DNA from: Mesostigma viride
Lineage: Eukaryota > Streptophyta > Mesostigmatophyceae > Mesostigmatales > Mesostigmataceae
DNA length: 64,000 nucleotides
NCBI GenBank assembly: GCA_009746045.1
Contig: RPFO01000154.1
Span: 8,261,693 to 8,325,692 of the forward strand
Reading direction: 5' to 3'
The notes below the pieces were generated by a model. The model searched no databases, was not told where the DNA came from, and worked only from the letters and a program-made list of their open reading frames with translations. This document shows positions 1 through 11,193 of this stretch, piece after piece. The translations under genes were made by a program, and so were the position numbers. Numbering within the stretch: position 1 is the stretch's first letter; each line of letters opens with the position of its first letter.

Positions 1-1859
1 AACTTGTCCAAATCAGGGATCTCCCGTGGTGCATACTGAGTGTTGACTGCCTTGATGACAGCATCCATACCAGGGACAAGACTGGAGAGAGGGATTTTAA
101 AGTGGTCCAGAGGAACTGCACCCACCCCTGTGACACTGAGCTCATTAGCTGAGATAAGCACCCCAGGATAGGATACAAAAGGTTCCCCCAACAAGGTGTT
201 ACCAGAGTACCCCTCCACCACCTGGAAGGGTGTCTGAATACCAAGTATAGGGAGCATCACTTGTCCCACTACATCCAGTGAGCTTTGGCCTGAGAAATCC
301 TGCACCCGTGCCCAAAATGAAGGTGCAATCTCAAGACCAGGGATGGCTTGTGCACTGATCACACTGACCTGTGCCTGAGTGTCTATTGCCAGGGTCCAGG
401 GGTCCTGACTAGTGCACACAGCTGAGACTTTTGCCAACCCTTCGGCCACAGCAGCTTGTTGCTTATGTGACCTGTGTAGTGCTTGCAAGGCGACTGCCAA
501 TCTTGACCTCAGAGCGGGAGGGTTGGCAGACAATTTGGTGCCTTGGGGCTGAGCTAATGCTTCCAACCCAGCTACCTCGTGCCTGGTTAAGCAATCCCCA
601 GGTTGTGAAGTGGGCCTGGCTTCACTGAGGGTGGAAGGGTTCACAGAGGGTGCTGTGGTGCTGTCAACAGCAGTAATTGGTGGCTCAGGGCTACTGCTGG
701 GCATGCTGGAGTTGCCAGATAGAAGTAGTGAGTCCATGCTTAAAGACTCTTCCCCAGGCACGTCTGCCATGGGAGAATAATACTTCTTAATTCTATGACA
801 GCTCACCCTGTGACGCTTCCCATTGATATTGTGCTTGACCTCCACGGTCTTGCTGTTTTTGGTAAATCCACGGATGGTAACTGGACCTAGCCAAGTTCCA
901 ACCTTACCAAAGCTGTTTTCCTTGTAATAGAGAACTTGATCACCTTTTTGGAATACTGGCCTGGGATGGGTTTTATCTTTTTCTGCCAGTTTTGCTGAGG
1001 TTTGTGCACGTGCAGTGTTGTACAGTGCTATCACCTCTGGGGGATATACACCTGCCTGCAGGCCTGCTGGGATTACTTCACCCCACTTGGCATGCAAGAC
1101 AGGTCTCATGTTTAGGGTTGTGCACATTTCATGACACCAGAGTGCCCTGTCACAATAGACCCCTGAAGTAGCATCCTTGGAAGGATTTTTGGCTAGTAGG
1201 GTTTTGACAGATCTGATGGTTCTTTCAATGACCCCCTGACCCTCATGATCTTCCAGCCCAGCAATCTCTATTGCTTCACACCCTTCCAGGTCAGTCAGAC
1301 AAGAAAATTGTTGATCAAGCAAAATTCTGTCAACTGGGTAGAATCTGGGTAAAGCAATCATGAGTGCAACACGTAGCTGCCCTGCAGACATGTCAGGTAG
1401 GGGTTCCATTACTGTGAACCTGGACCATGAATCTTTTAGGATCAGGTAGGGTTGGACATCTTTGTTGATGTGCATCACATCCCCCACTATCATGCCCCTA
1501 GTGGTGGAAGGAGTTGCAGTATGCCATTTTTGAGGTTTGGGGCTATTGAACTGACATTCTTGACAGTGTTGTCTAGCCAGTTTTACTGCATTCCTGAGTT
1601 GTTTTCCATGCTACTACCCCCCAGCCGTCTGGCCAGTTCCTCAGCCACTGTTTCATGACCCATGGCTAGGTGCAGCTGATGAGCAAGCTCCTTGATATCT
1701 ATGGAGTTGTCAACAGTAGGGGTTAGTGCTTTTATGTAAGGTTCCAGGACAGGGTGTTGGGAGGACAGTAAGGTTGCTGCCTCAAAATCAATTATGCCCT
1801 GGCTGCCATCCCCAATGGTAATGAGATCATCATCCTCAGAGTAAGCAAGGTGACAGAAC

Positions 1860-2294
<435 letters not shown>

Positions 2295-2304
2295 TGTATT
2301 GATG

Positions 2305-2517
2305 GAGAGGACAGTATCTTTGCTGCCTCAAAACCCACCATGGTTCGGTAACATTTTCGTTTGTTTGCTTGTAATGAGAGGGCAGTAGCTGTGCTGCCTC
2401 AACACCAACCATGGTTTGTTAACCGTTTCGTTTGTTTGTTTGTAGTGAGAGGACAGTAGCCGTGCCGCCTCAACACCAACCATGGTTTGGTAACAGTTTT
2501 GTTTGTTTGTTTGTGTT
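2305..2517. repeat. 71-bp minisatellite, three units
   Basis: Three consecutive units start with GAGAGG(A/G)CAGTA near 2305, 2376 and 2447. Each contains TGCTGCCTCAA or close variants, CACCATGGTT-like and GTTTGTTTG motifs. It sits in the upstream part of the Copia-like element and has no evident coding role. Confidence 0.8.
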
Positions 2518-3001
2518 CTGTTAGTGTTTCTTGTTATTGCCTCCCGGTGCTGCTTGAGCGTTAGCACCAGCCAGGTCTTTACCCGCAAGTACATGCGTTT
2601 GGTAATGGCTTCTGCCACTACTGCATGCGTTATTGATTATGTGCGGCGGCTGGGCAAGCTCCATGTCTAGGGAGTTGACAGCAGTGGGTTTGATTAAGGG
2701 CCCTCAGCCCTGACATAGAGAGGATCAACAGTCTCCCTAGAGGGTAGAGGCTGTGCTGCCAAGAAAGCAACAATACCCTTACACTCATCCCAAATAAAAT
2801 GGGGAGATCTGCGTTCAAAAGACATGACATTCATTCAGATAACTCACGTTGGGGTGGACGGTGATACTTGTCTCGTTTGCATATGCCGTCCAGCCTAGGC
2901 CGCCCACCGCCGGCGATGGGGATAGGCCAGGAGTGCTTTTATCACATAACAGCTGGAGCGTTTCTATGCTCCTCATGCTGCAGCGATAGCTTTCTGTTTG
3001 G

Positions 3002-3304
3002 TTATGATATGTTGAAAAGATAGCCACCGCTCTTGAGCATTATAGCAGAGCATGCATGAGGAAAGAAAGCAACGGACTTGCTTACGCTGGAAGCCCCAGG
3101 GGCCGGCGCGGGGCCGGTGCCTCCTGGGGGGTTGTTTTCCTGCCGCATTGCCGCTGCCATGGCTGCTCCAGCAGTGGGTGCTGCTGTCGCAGCCGCCGGG
3201 GAAGAGGGTTGGTCGGTGCCCCGTAGGGGAACCGGCTCCGCCACCGGCTGGCGCACAGGGGAGGGGGGTTGTTCGGACTGCCTCGCGGCAGCCGGACCCT
3301 CCAC
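3002..3304 (-). CDS. Ala/Pro-rich open frame, possible Gag N terminus (weak)
   Basis: A 100-aa minus-strand frame rich in Ala, Pro and Gln, upstream of and co-oriented with the zinc-knuckle frame at 1860–2294. Composition resembles the disordered N terminus of other Gag proteins in this window, but no motif is recognisable and no open path joins it to the knuckle. It may be a fortuitous GC-rich frame. Confidence 0.25.
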   Translation of the reverse strand: MEGPAAARQSEQPPSPVRQPVAEPVPLRGTDQPSSPAAATAAPTAGAAMAAAMRQENNPPGGTGPAPAPGASSVSKSVAFFPHACSAIMLKSGGYLFNIS

Positions 3305-3456
3305 CTGGCTGGTATTGTCATGGTTGTTCTTTTGTTTTCTTTTTCTTTTTCCTTGTCTTCTTTTTGTTTTGTTGTTATTGCATGCAGGCGCACCGACATC
3401 AGCCGGTGCCCTGTTGTCTGGCGGACGACGCTGATCATCATCGTCGTCCCCAAGAT

Positions 3457-3743
3457 ATTCTGATCAGACACTCCGCAAAGGTGAAAACCTTTGCGTTCAG
3501 TGCCAGGCCGCGGAAAACGCGGAAAACGCGATCTGCAAATGAATCCGACCTGAATCGAACTGGGGACCTCTCGCACCAATTTTGCTGACTATAGGACGGA
3601 CGTCTCCGGTTACCATGGCATCGCCAACTTACACCTACAGTCATCCGCAAAAGTTCTCCTGTCCGGGGAGTGATGCAAGCCTTTCGGATTTGGTACTAGA
3701 TAAATCACTTGAGATCTGTGTGTAGGAGTACTACACACGTGTC
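3457..3743 (-). repeat. tRNA-related SINE, copy 1
   Basis: A 287-bp segment that recurs at 45123–45406 with roughly 90% identity by eye. On the minus strand it has a tRNA-like head: an A-box-like TATAGTCAGCAAAATTGG and, about 25–30 nt later, a B-box-like AGTTCGATTCA. These are the marks of an internal RNA polymerase III promoter. The plus-strand end shares the palindrome-like AGGAGTACTACACACGTGTC. No intact tRNA cloverleaf is evident, so I call it a SINE rather than a tRNA gene. Confidence 0.6.
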
Positions 3744-4559
3744 TGCAAGATATAGTTTCTTTTCTTTTTTTTTCTTTTTTTTTTTTTCCAGTGCCGGTTT
3801 GAACCATTGTTGAGTTTGATGTTGCTGAAGAGCGTTTATAAAATTCAAGTTAGTAAATGGGAATGACCGACTATGTACAATGCTTGAGAACACGGTGTGC
3901 TGAGAGCAATGAATTGCTTGGTTCATTAGAAAATAGGTTTACCCTTTATCAACGTTCCTCTCACTGGCTGCGCCGCCAGTGACCGTTGGGTGCAGACCGT
4001 TGGCCCGAGGCCGCACGATGACAGGTCGCAGTCTAGTCACTGCATCGTGTGATCACAGATCAATGCACGCTGCAGTACGGTCCCTATCTAGGATACTCTA
4101 GTACCGTCCAATGACAGGACACTACGTATACTGGGTACTGACATCTGTCACGTACCCCAGTACCCAAAGTACCTATCTAGGGAAACGTATGCGACTCGAC
4201 TAGCATTCCTATCTGCATAGCCCACGTGGTATTTATATTCACATACCCACGTAGGTTTACAAGGCTTATTCATACGTTGTATTCACAATGCCTTTGAGAC
4301 TTAGTCTACAGCAAAGCATGGAGACTAACTGGCACCAGGGAATCGAACCCCGCCCACAAACCACAAATCTGGGGAAACCTCAGACTGAGATGAAAACCCC
4401 AGATAGACATCTCTCCATCAGAGACAATGTCAGACATTCCCACACCAGAGACATGTCTCACCCCTCAAGGTGTGCTCAGGATGATGTACAATCAAGCTCC
4501 CAGCCTGATATCCAGAGACTTAAGCACCCAGCTCTCAGCTTTTAGACAGATAGACCGAC
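3744..4559. other. No gene; probable 3' end or LTR of the Copia-like element
   Basis: About 0.8 kb without a credible coding frame, directly downstream of the minus-strand Copia-like pol. It contains a TATAAATA-like site on the minus strand near 4236, repeated GTAC-containing words around 4080–4190, and a tRNA-T-arm-like GGGGTTCGATTCC on the minus strand near 4340. An LTR is expected here, but I could not find a matching copy on the other side of the element. Confidence 0.4.
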
Positions 4560-7500
4560 TTAACAGTCAGCATTCATGAGCTTCCTCAGTACATTGTACT
4601 GGGCTGGGGCCTTGTGTGGCAGCTTTGTCAATGCATCAGCAGGGTTCTCCTCGCCAGGGATATGCTTCAAGTAAACCAAACTGGCCAACTCCTTCAGCAG
4701 CAAATAATCCAGGTCCCGGCTTCTGGCCAGCTGCTTGTGAACAAACTAGACCATACCCATGCTGTCTGTTAGCAACAACGTCTCCATCTGCAAGGTCCAA
4801 GGGGTCACTGAAGCCAGCTCCAGCATTAACTCCTTTATGTACAGGCTGGACTGGATCCCCTCGCATATGGCCCTGCATTCTGCCACATCTGAACTGATAC
4901 AGACCCTCTTCTGCAGTCTGCTGTACCAGCTGAACAAACTTGCCCTGCTCTGATAAAAAGCAAACAGAGAAGCAGATCTCCCCCTGACCTTGGTAACCTG
5001 GCGAGCATCCATGGAACTGTCAACAAAGATCTCCAAGGTGATAGGCTGGGCAAAGTCAATCCCAGACAAAATCAGATCAGGGGTACTCTCCACCAACCGG
5101 GCTATGACTCGAGGCTTCTCATCCTCAAGCACCTCATCAGGCATTCTGCTATGGACCATCAAAGACGGACCACAGATGCTGGCAAACCAGGCCCACATGC
5201 CTCTCAACTCAGGTCCTGCAGCCTGGGTGATCTTCTCTGGCAAGGCCTTCACAATGGTCTGTTTATAATCTCCTCCAGCCTGAAGCCTGATACTCCACTC
5301 CCCGTCCCTCCTGAACAGGGTAGCCTGCATTCCACAGAACACTACAGGCTTGTTGGGCTCCTGCCACAGCTCCTTGCCCAGTGAAAACTTGCCACTGATG
5401 ACAGGAATAAACTTCTTCAGCCAGGTCGTGGGGGCTAGCAAATGCAGATCATCTCCATGCAAACTAGCATACACTGGCAGACCCTCCCATTGGGCCAGCA
5501 GCAAACAGGGATCAACTGAAGACACTCTCAAGCCACACTCACTGATCAGAGCTTCCTGCAGCGTGAGTCTCCAGATGATTGGGCTCGACCTGAGTCCTTC
5601 CAGGCCCTTCAGAATAACCAGGAATTGTTGATGCAGCTCCAGCTTCCAGATGGCAGGCACCTCAACACAGTAAGGCTCATCCTGCTTCCACACCCTCCTG
5701 GCCACTTCTGGATCAGATTTTAAAAATGCCCTCTTGAAGTCCAGCAGCACTGATGACATAGCTGCTCCCCTGTTCAGCAACCCCACGTAGAGACATAGCA
5801 AAATTCTCCATGTGTCGTGTAGCATCCCTGGCGTGTATAGCTCCTCTCCTGGCAGACTCCCCGTGCCGTGATACTCATTCAGGACAGGCCTGACATGGGG
5901 CACTGATACCTCATCCACAACCTTCCTCTTCAGCACAAATCTCAAAGCAAGCTTCCTTGATGCTGGGGGACGTCTGTCTGTTGGTGCAGCACACTCAAAC
6001 TGCAACCACTCCTCCAATGCCTTGGAGAAGGCGAGCTTCCAAGCCTCAAACAAAGTAGGCGAGCTCATCTCTTGGACCAGCTGGTCATATGTCAAAGGAG
6101 AGTGTGCAGCAAGGCTCCTGTGAGTTATGCCAATACTGCTGGGGTGCAACACAGCTGGAATCACCAAACTGGCCGCTGGGGGCACCTCCCCTTCATCCCA
6201 TTTTACACCCTTGACCGGCTTGGCCCTGCACCTGACTGGAAATGTTGTCCTGAAATTTTCTAGGGGAATCATCCCCCAGCCATCTCTTCTCAGAGCTGTA
6301 GCTCTGATAGAAATCCCAGGATTGCCCAGAAAATTCTGACCCAAAATCACAGGGCCATCATAGTCCTCTAGGACAAGGAAGGTCACATCCACACCCATGA
6401 CAGGGGCAGTAACCTCTCCCAACACCCTTAGATGCGTCCTACCACTGAAATCAGACACCCAGGGGCAACTTGGTTCTCCGACCAGCAGTTCTCCTGTATG
6501 CTGAGGTCCCATGACAGAAACCTGTGCATTGGTATCTATCTCCATGGCAGCTACCTCAGGTTCATCCAACTGGACAAGCTTGGACACCTTAGGCTCCTTC
6601 TTGGCTCTTTGCAAAGCCTGTACAATATCTGATAGACGCACACCCCTAGGCCTGGTGTCGGGCCGTTCCGGAGGTGCAGCCTGTCCGCCTGCTTGCCCAA
6701 CCACCGTATGTGAAGGTACCCCAGGGGCCGGGCCAGGGTCACCCTGAGGGCTCGATACAGCTGTAGCACCCTGATCAGGAAGCTCCACGTCACCCCCGCC
6801 TTGTACACCAGCGGGCACCTGGAAGAGGTCTCCTTGATTACCTCCCCGGGGACGGATCTTTGACCAGGACAGACGGTGCACTGCTTGGGAGCCATCAATG
6901 GCCACCCAGCACTTATGGCCAGCGGCTTCTACTCGGGTCACCACCCCATCATGCCAGCTGCCACGTTTCCCTGGAAAGCTTGGTTCCTTCCACACAACAA
7001 CCTGTTGTCCAACGTTAGGTTCTAGGACACTCCAGCCCTTGTCTTTCTGCCTCAGCTTGAGGAACTTGGCCTCTAGCTTCTCCTTCCATGCCTGCTCAGC
7101 ATCAGCTGGCAGCATCCTGGTATGCAGCATAAGAGGATTGATGGCAATGTCACCAAAGAACATGGGAGTCCTCAGGTTCAGCCTGTCCTCCACAGAACGT
7201 AGCCATGCAGATGTCACAATGGCAGATGACGTCCTTGGAATCCTCTCCACCAGCAGCACAGTCTTGATCTCTTGGATGGCTCTCTCCACCACCCCTTGCT
7301 GGCCGTGGCTCTCCCTGGGTGTAATCAGCAACTCTGGAAACTCTGGCAGGTTCTCACAGCACTCAAACTGAATGTCACACTGCAACAACTCCAACCCAGG
7401 GTACCTGCTCCTTGTCAACTTCAGAGCAGCAATCAATGTAGGCTTCTCCATGTCAGGCAGGATCTCTAGGGTCTTGTACTTGGTATATCTGTCCACTGCC

Positions 7501-8099
7501 ACCAGCAGCTTCAAACCCCTGATTCTCTGAATATCTACCTGCACATGGCCTGGCTGCAAAATAGGAGTCCTGGCATGAGACTGCTTGGGCTTTCTAGCAA
7601 CTAGCCTGCACTTGCAAGCTTGAGCAACCTGTTGGCAGATGGAGTACAACTCACTTCCTCCCAGCCGTCTAGCAACTTGCAAAGACTGAGCTGCATGGCC
7701 AAACATGGTATGCAACCTTGAGGCAATGTCATACAAGAGAGAAAACCTTTTATTGTCATTATTAGCACTCAAGGTATGTACAGATCCCTTATGTACAGGA
7801 GGCACCAGGGTCGTGCCTGTCAGACTGTCTCCAGCCCTATCCTCATCCTGACCATCCTGTGCCAGTCCTGCACGGTCAGAATGCTTCTGAGATCCACCTG
7901 GGTCCACATCACCAGGTCCTACCTCAGGCTCAGCACCGCCATGGCGGGCACGTTGGCGAGTAACCACTGCAGCTACAGCTGGCATACTCTCTGTGGTAAC
8001 CAAGCTTGCCCCATCGTGTCCAATAGGCTCTTTCACTAGAGCATGGGGCTGCCCCTCACTGCTGTCACTAGCAGCTTCATTACACACCCCTGGGGGCAC
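4560..8099 (-). pseudogene. Copia-like pol: integrase, protease-like, RT, RNase H, with nonsense codon
   Basis: A minus-strand polyprotein frame of about 1,180 codons. Order along the protein: pre-integrase zinc region (LHTMFGH, then a Cys cluster; residues ~130–165); integrase core (Asp in HVQVDIQ, Asp in LQCDIQFE, Glu in GVVERAIQ); a retropepsin-like segment near residue 520 (EIDTNAQVSV, later VILGQNFL); Copia-type RT (VLLDFKRAFLKS, then HGDD near 880 where YVDD is usual); and RNase H (EIFVDSS near 1025, then HIPGEENPADALTK). An in-frame TAG at 4746–4748 interrupts RNase H, but conserved sequence resumes in the same frame to a TAA at 4560–4562, so the copy is decayed. No DSGA-type protease appears before integrase. 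Confidence 0.85.
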
Positions 8100-8132
8100 C
8101 CTCCAGGGTTCAGGGATGTGTGCAGGCTCAAG

Positions 8133-9319
8133 TCAATGATCAGCAGCCTTGCCCTTGCCCTTGTCCTGGGATGGACCAGCCTTGTCCTTGCTGCCACCCT
8201 GAGCTGGCTTGCTCTGACCTTCCTGCCTCAGGTACGAGGGACACTCATTCCTGAAGTGACCCTTCCCCTGGCAGAAATAACATTCCACCTGACTGATGTC
8301 CCGTGAGGTCCCACTGCTGGGCCCAGCCTTGGGAGGACCACCCACCCTCTTGAAGTCAAACTGGGACTGTGGATGTCCCGACTTCGGCGGGGTCCCCCGT
8401 CCAGCCCTTCTGTCACGCCCCCTCCTGGACCTTCCTCGACCCCTTGAAGAGGTCTCAGGCCCTCTCGAGGGCGCTGGGCCCCCGTGGCCCGATCCCCTCA
8501 TGGACTTAACCGTGGGTTCAGTGGCCTCCTCATCACCCTGACGAGGGCGCTTACCACCCACGTACTTGCCGCTGAAACACTCATACAACTGGTCCGTCAT
8601 GGCTGCCCAGCCATGGACCTGTCGCATGTGGATGGTCACATTATCCATGGTGACCGGATCCAGCTGCAGCGACTTGAGAAAGTCGCCCATGGCCATCCGA
8701 TCTGCGACGAAGAAGCCCTTGGCCATGGCGTCCTCCCTCAGCTTGACGAAGTCTTCAAAGGCGTGGACCACTAGCTGCCCCTTGATGGGCTTGTAGTCCA
8801 GGTATTCTTGCTTCAGGTGGGACCCATCTATGGTCCTCTTGTCACTCAGGAACACCTGAGTCGCGTCATAAACGCCGCCCAGGTGTCCCCCGCCGCGTGT
8901 CGCTCCCGAACAAACTTGAACAGCCGCCTCGCCGACTGCCTTATGTAGGCACTAGACGCCAGGATGCGAAGCTTGTCACCGTTGTATATCTCCGTGTACA
9001 AGTTCATGTCCTCTAACATCCTCTCAGCATCCCGGGGCTGCCAATTGTCCTTGATGGACTGAAACTGGCCTAGCACCGCGTACCCCTCAGCCACGGTCGG
9101 TCGCTTAGGCGCCGCTTGATCTGCGGCTGGCGCGTTCTGACCGCCCTGCGATCCTTGGCTCTGATTATCTGGCACCTCAGCCTGGTCTCCCAGCGCCTGG
9201 CCGTCCCCGCGTCCATCGCGTCCACCGCGTCCATCGCGTCCATCTCGTCCATCCAGCCCAGCGCCGCGCCGCGCAAAGCCCATAAAGCCCGCTTGTTGGT
9301 TGATAGCTCCATCATCCAT
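8133..9319 (-). pseudogene. Gag of the Copia-like element (one frameshift)
   Basis: Starts at the ATG at 9319 with a Gly/Arg/Asp-repeat N terminus. An alpha-rich capsid-like region follows (AVLGQFQSIKDNW, then ILASSAYIRQSARRLFKFV). The frame breaks near 8850 and continues as a typical Copia Gag with a basic RG-rich linker and a CCHC zinc knuckle (CYFCQGKGHFRNEC) near 8270. It ends in a Lys/Gly-rich tail at 8133, 34 bp before the pol frame opens. Role: virus-like-particle shell and RNA packaging. The single frameshift matches the nonsense codon in pol: this copy is probably not autonomous. Confidence 0.8.
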
Positions 9320-9421
9320 GATGGCCTCTGTTCAGATCTGCTACAGCCAGCCAAGTGGCCAAGCAGCAATTAAAGCAATATAAGCTACTGAACAAGAAAG
9401 GAAAGTGCCAAGTGTTACCAC

Positions 9422-10327
9422 TCAGGCAAGACCACCACGGCTGGCCCCAGGCGCGTCCTGGTTCTCCTTGTCGCTGTCGTCGTCGCTGTCGCTCACCACA
9501 ATCAGCTCTGGCACCCTGCTACCCGCTGCGCCGTCGTCGACCCGCTGTCGGCCCGCGATGACTGAATCGTCACCGTTGGTAAGTAGACAGGTGACAACCC
9601 GTCGTTGGCACCCCGCGGATTGTATCTTGGCACCTCGTGGTCGCCAAGTGCCTCGTCGCCTAGCCCAGCGACACCCCCTGCTCCCACCTCAAGGTCACTA
9701 TCGTACCCAAGAGGTGCAAACTCTTCCCAACGCGTCACACGAACGCGAAGGGGGGGGCAGTTCCTGAAAAGGAACTTGCTCGCTCCGGAAACCTGCCGAC
9801 TCTTGCCGCGCTGTCCTCCGGTGATCGCTGTCGCCCCGACCTCTGCAAGCCGCCTGTGATGCTCCGCTCCGCGTCGTTCACGCCTAACTGGTCCCGCTGC
9901 AACACCCTCGTCGCCGATTACGCCTGCGAAAGTACGTGGTACACCCGCCCGCTGCTGTCGGCACAAACTCGTGTCGCACTGCGCCAGCTGCCTCCGCAAC
10001 CTCTCCTCGCCTCGCCGCCAACTCCGTCCGCACTCGCTCAGCTACTGCTGTAATCACCGTCTGGATGCCGACCAAACCGTGAAGCTCCTGCTCGAGGTCG
10101 TCGATGCTCCGGTGCTCCGGAATGACGATGGTTTGGACGTGCCGCAGAATTCGCTCCCAATCTTCGACCTGGTCGTCGACGAATTGCACGAAGCTGCGAT
10201 TAACAGGCGGACGATCTGCAAGCAATAAAGATAGATCTCGAACGACACGACGCAATTCAGGCGAAATAGAACCCCCAGCAGACTGCCGAAACCGGAAATC
10301 CTGCTGCCGTTGTTCTTCCTGCACCAT
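9422..10327 (-). pseudogene. Frameshifted ORF upstream of the Copia-like gag
   Basis: A minus-strand coding-like stretch of about 300 codons, ending 103 bp before the gag ATG. The first part (10327–~9950) is helical and charged, with no family I recognise. After a frame change it continues through WEEFAPLGYDSDLEVG. After a second change near 9520 it ends in an acidic tail (VVSDSDDDSDKENQD) and a TGA at 9422–9424. Its position and orientation suggest either an extra leading ORF of the Copia-like element or the Gag remnant of another element. Coding status is inferred from composition and the sensible acidic C terminus. Confidence 0.4.
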
Positions 10328-11193
10328 TCACCACCGGACGAGCTCCTCGCGTCGTCAACGCTGCACACCGCAACCAGCAACGACCCTCCTGGCCGTTCCG
10401 CTGAGACTGGTTGTAATTTGAGTTAACGTTCTTAGCAAACGCAATGTGAAGGATATGGTTGCAATGCAGCAATGTGTGAATATGGTTGGAAACGGAGCTT
10501 TGTTAAATTGGATAATGTTACAGCGCTCACACACTTGAGGCTTGTACACGCGCTTGCCAAGTCAAGGCAAAACACGTGAGGCGGGCTCGCAAGAGATGCC
10601 CAATTGGCACTGGCCTATTGTTTATATACTTGTGCACTGTGCTTGCTAGTCCTGAGCAGCCTAGGAGGCCTGCTCAGTAATAACACCCCGGTACAGTATT
10701 CACTACCTGTACAGCGCCCAGTTCCTATACAGTAGGTCTGCCATACAGGCACAGTGACCACAGAGTACAGTCACCACAGTGATTATTGCATCTGCACCTA
10801 GAAGTCCAGGACTAGGCCTGCGGTACCACCAGACCACAGGTTAAGGTTCCTATTTCCTGCGTACGACGTATTAACCCAATACCGTCGTAGGTTCAGCACC
10901 TAATTCCTGTCAGCCCAGGAATTACTGTCGACCCCATATGTCGTCGGCAAATATTCACGTCCGACTTAGAAGAACAGCCGGCTCGCGCTCGCGCGCGACC
11001 GGGAAGTCGGGACGCCATAACTTTCTTGATACTTGTCGGAATGAACTCGTTCCGGTGCCGCTGGAATCGCAGAGAAATGCCGAATCAGGATCATGCCAAT
11101 GCGCTTGGCGTTAACTAAGGCGGTGTTCGACTCTTTCTCCCGTGACCCGCCTTTGGGGGAGGGGGAAGAGTAGACCGCCAAGACGGGGGCACC
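10328..11193. other. Non-coding stretch between the Copia-like and Gypsy elements
   Basis: No convincing coding frame. Holds a TTTATATA box near 10620 and many CAGTA/GTACAG words at 10680–10800. A polypurine run (GGGGGAGGGGGAAGAG) lies just before the Gypsy pol at 11154–11170. It probably contains LTR or leader sequence, but no paired LTR copy was found. Confidence 0.4.

Noticed and set aside
4322-4345. A tRNA primer-binding site (TGGCACCAGGGAATCGAACC) for a plus-strand LTR element
   Set aside because: Sequence fits a tRNA 3' end, but the neighbouring element is on the minus strand and no plus-strand Gag/pol follows; more likely a tRNA-derived repeat head.
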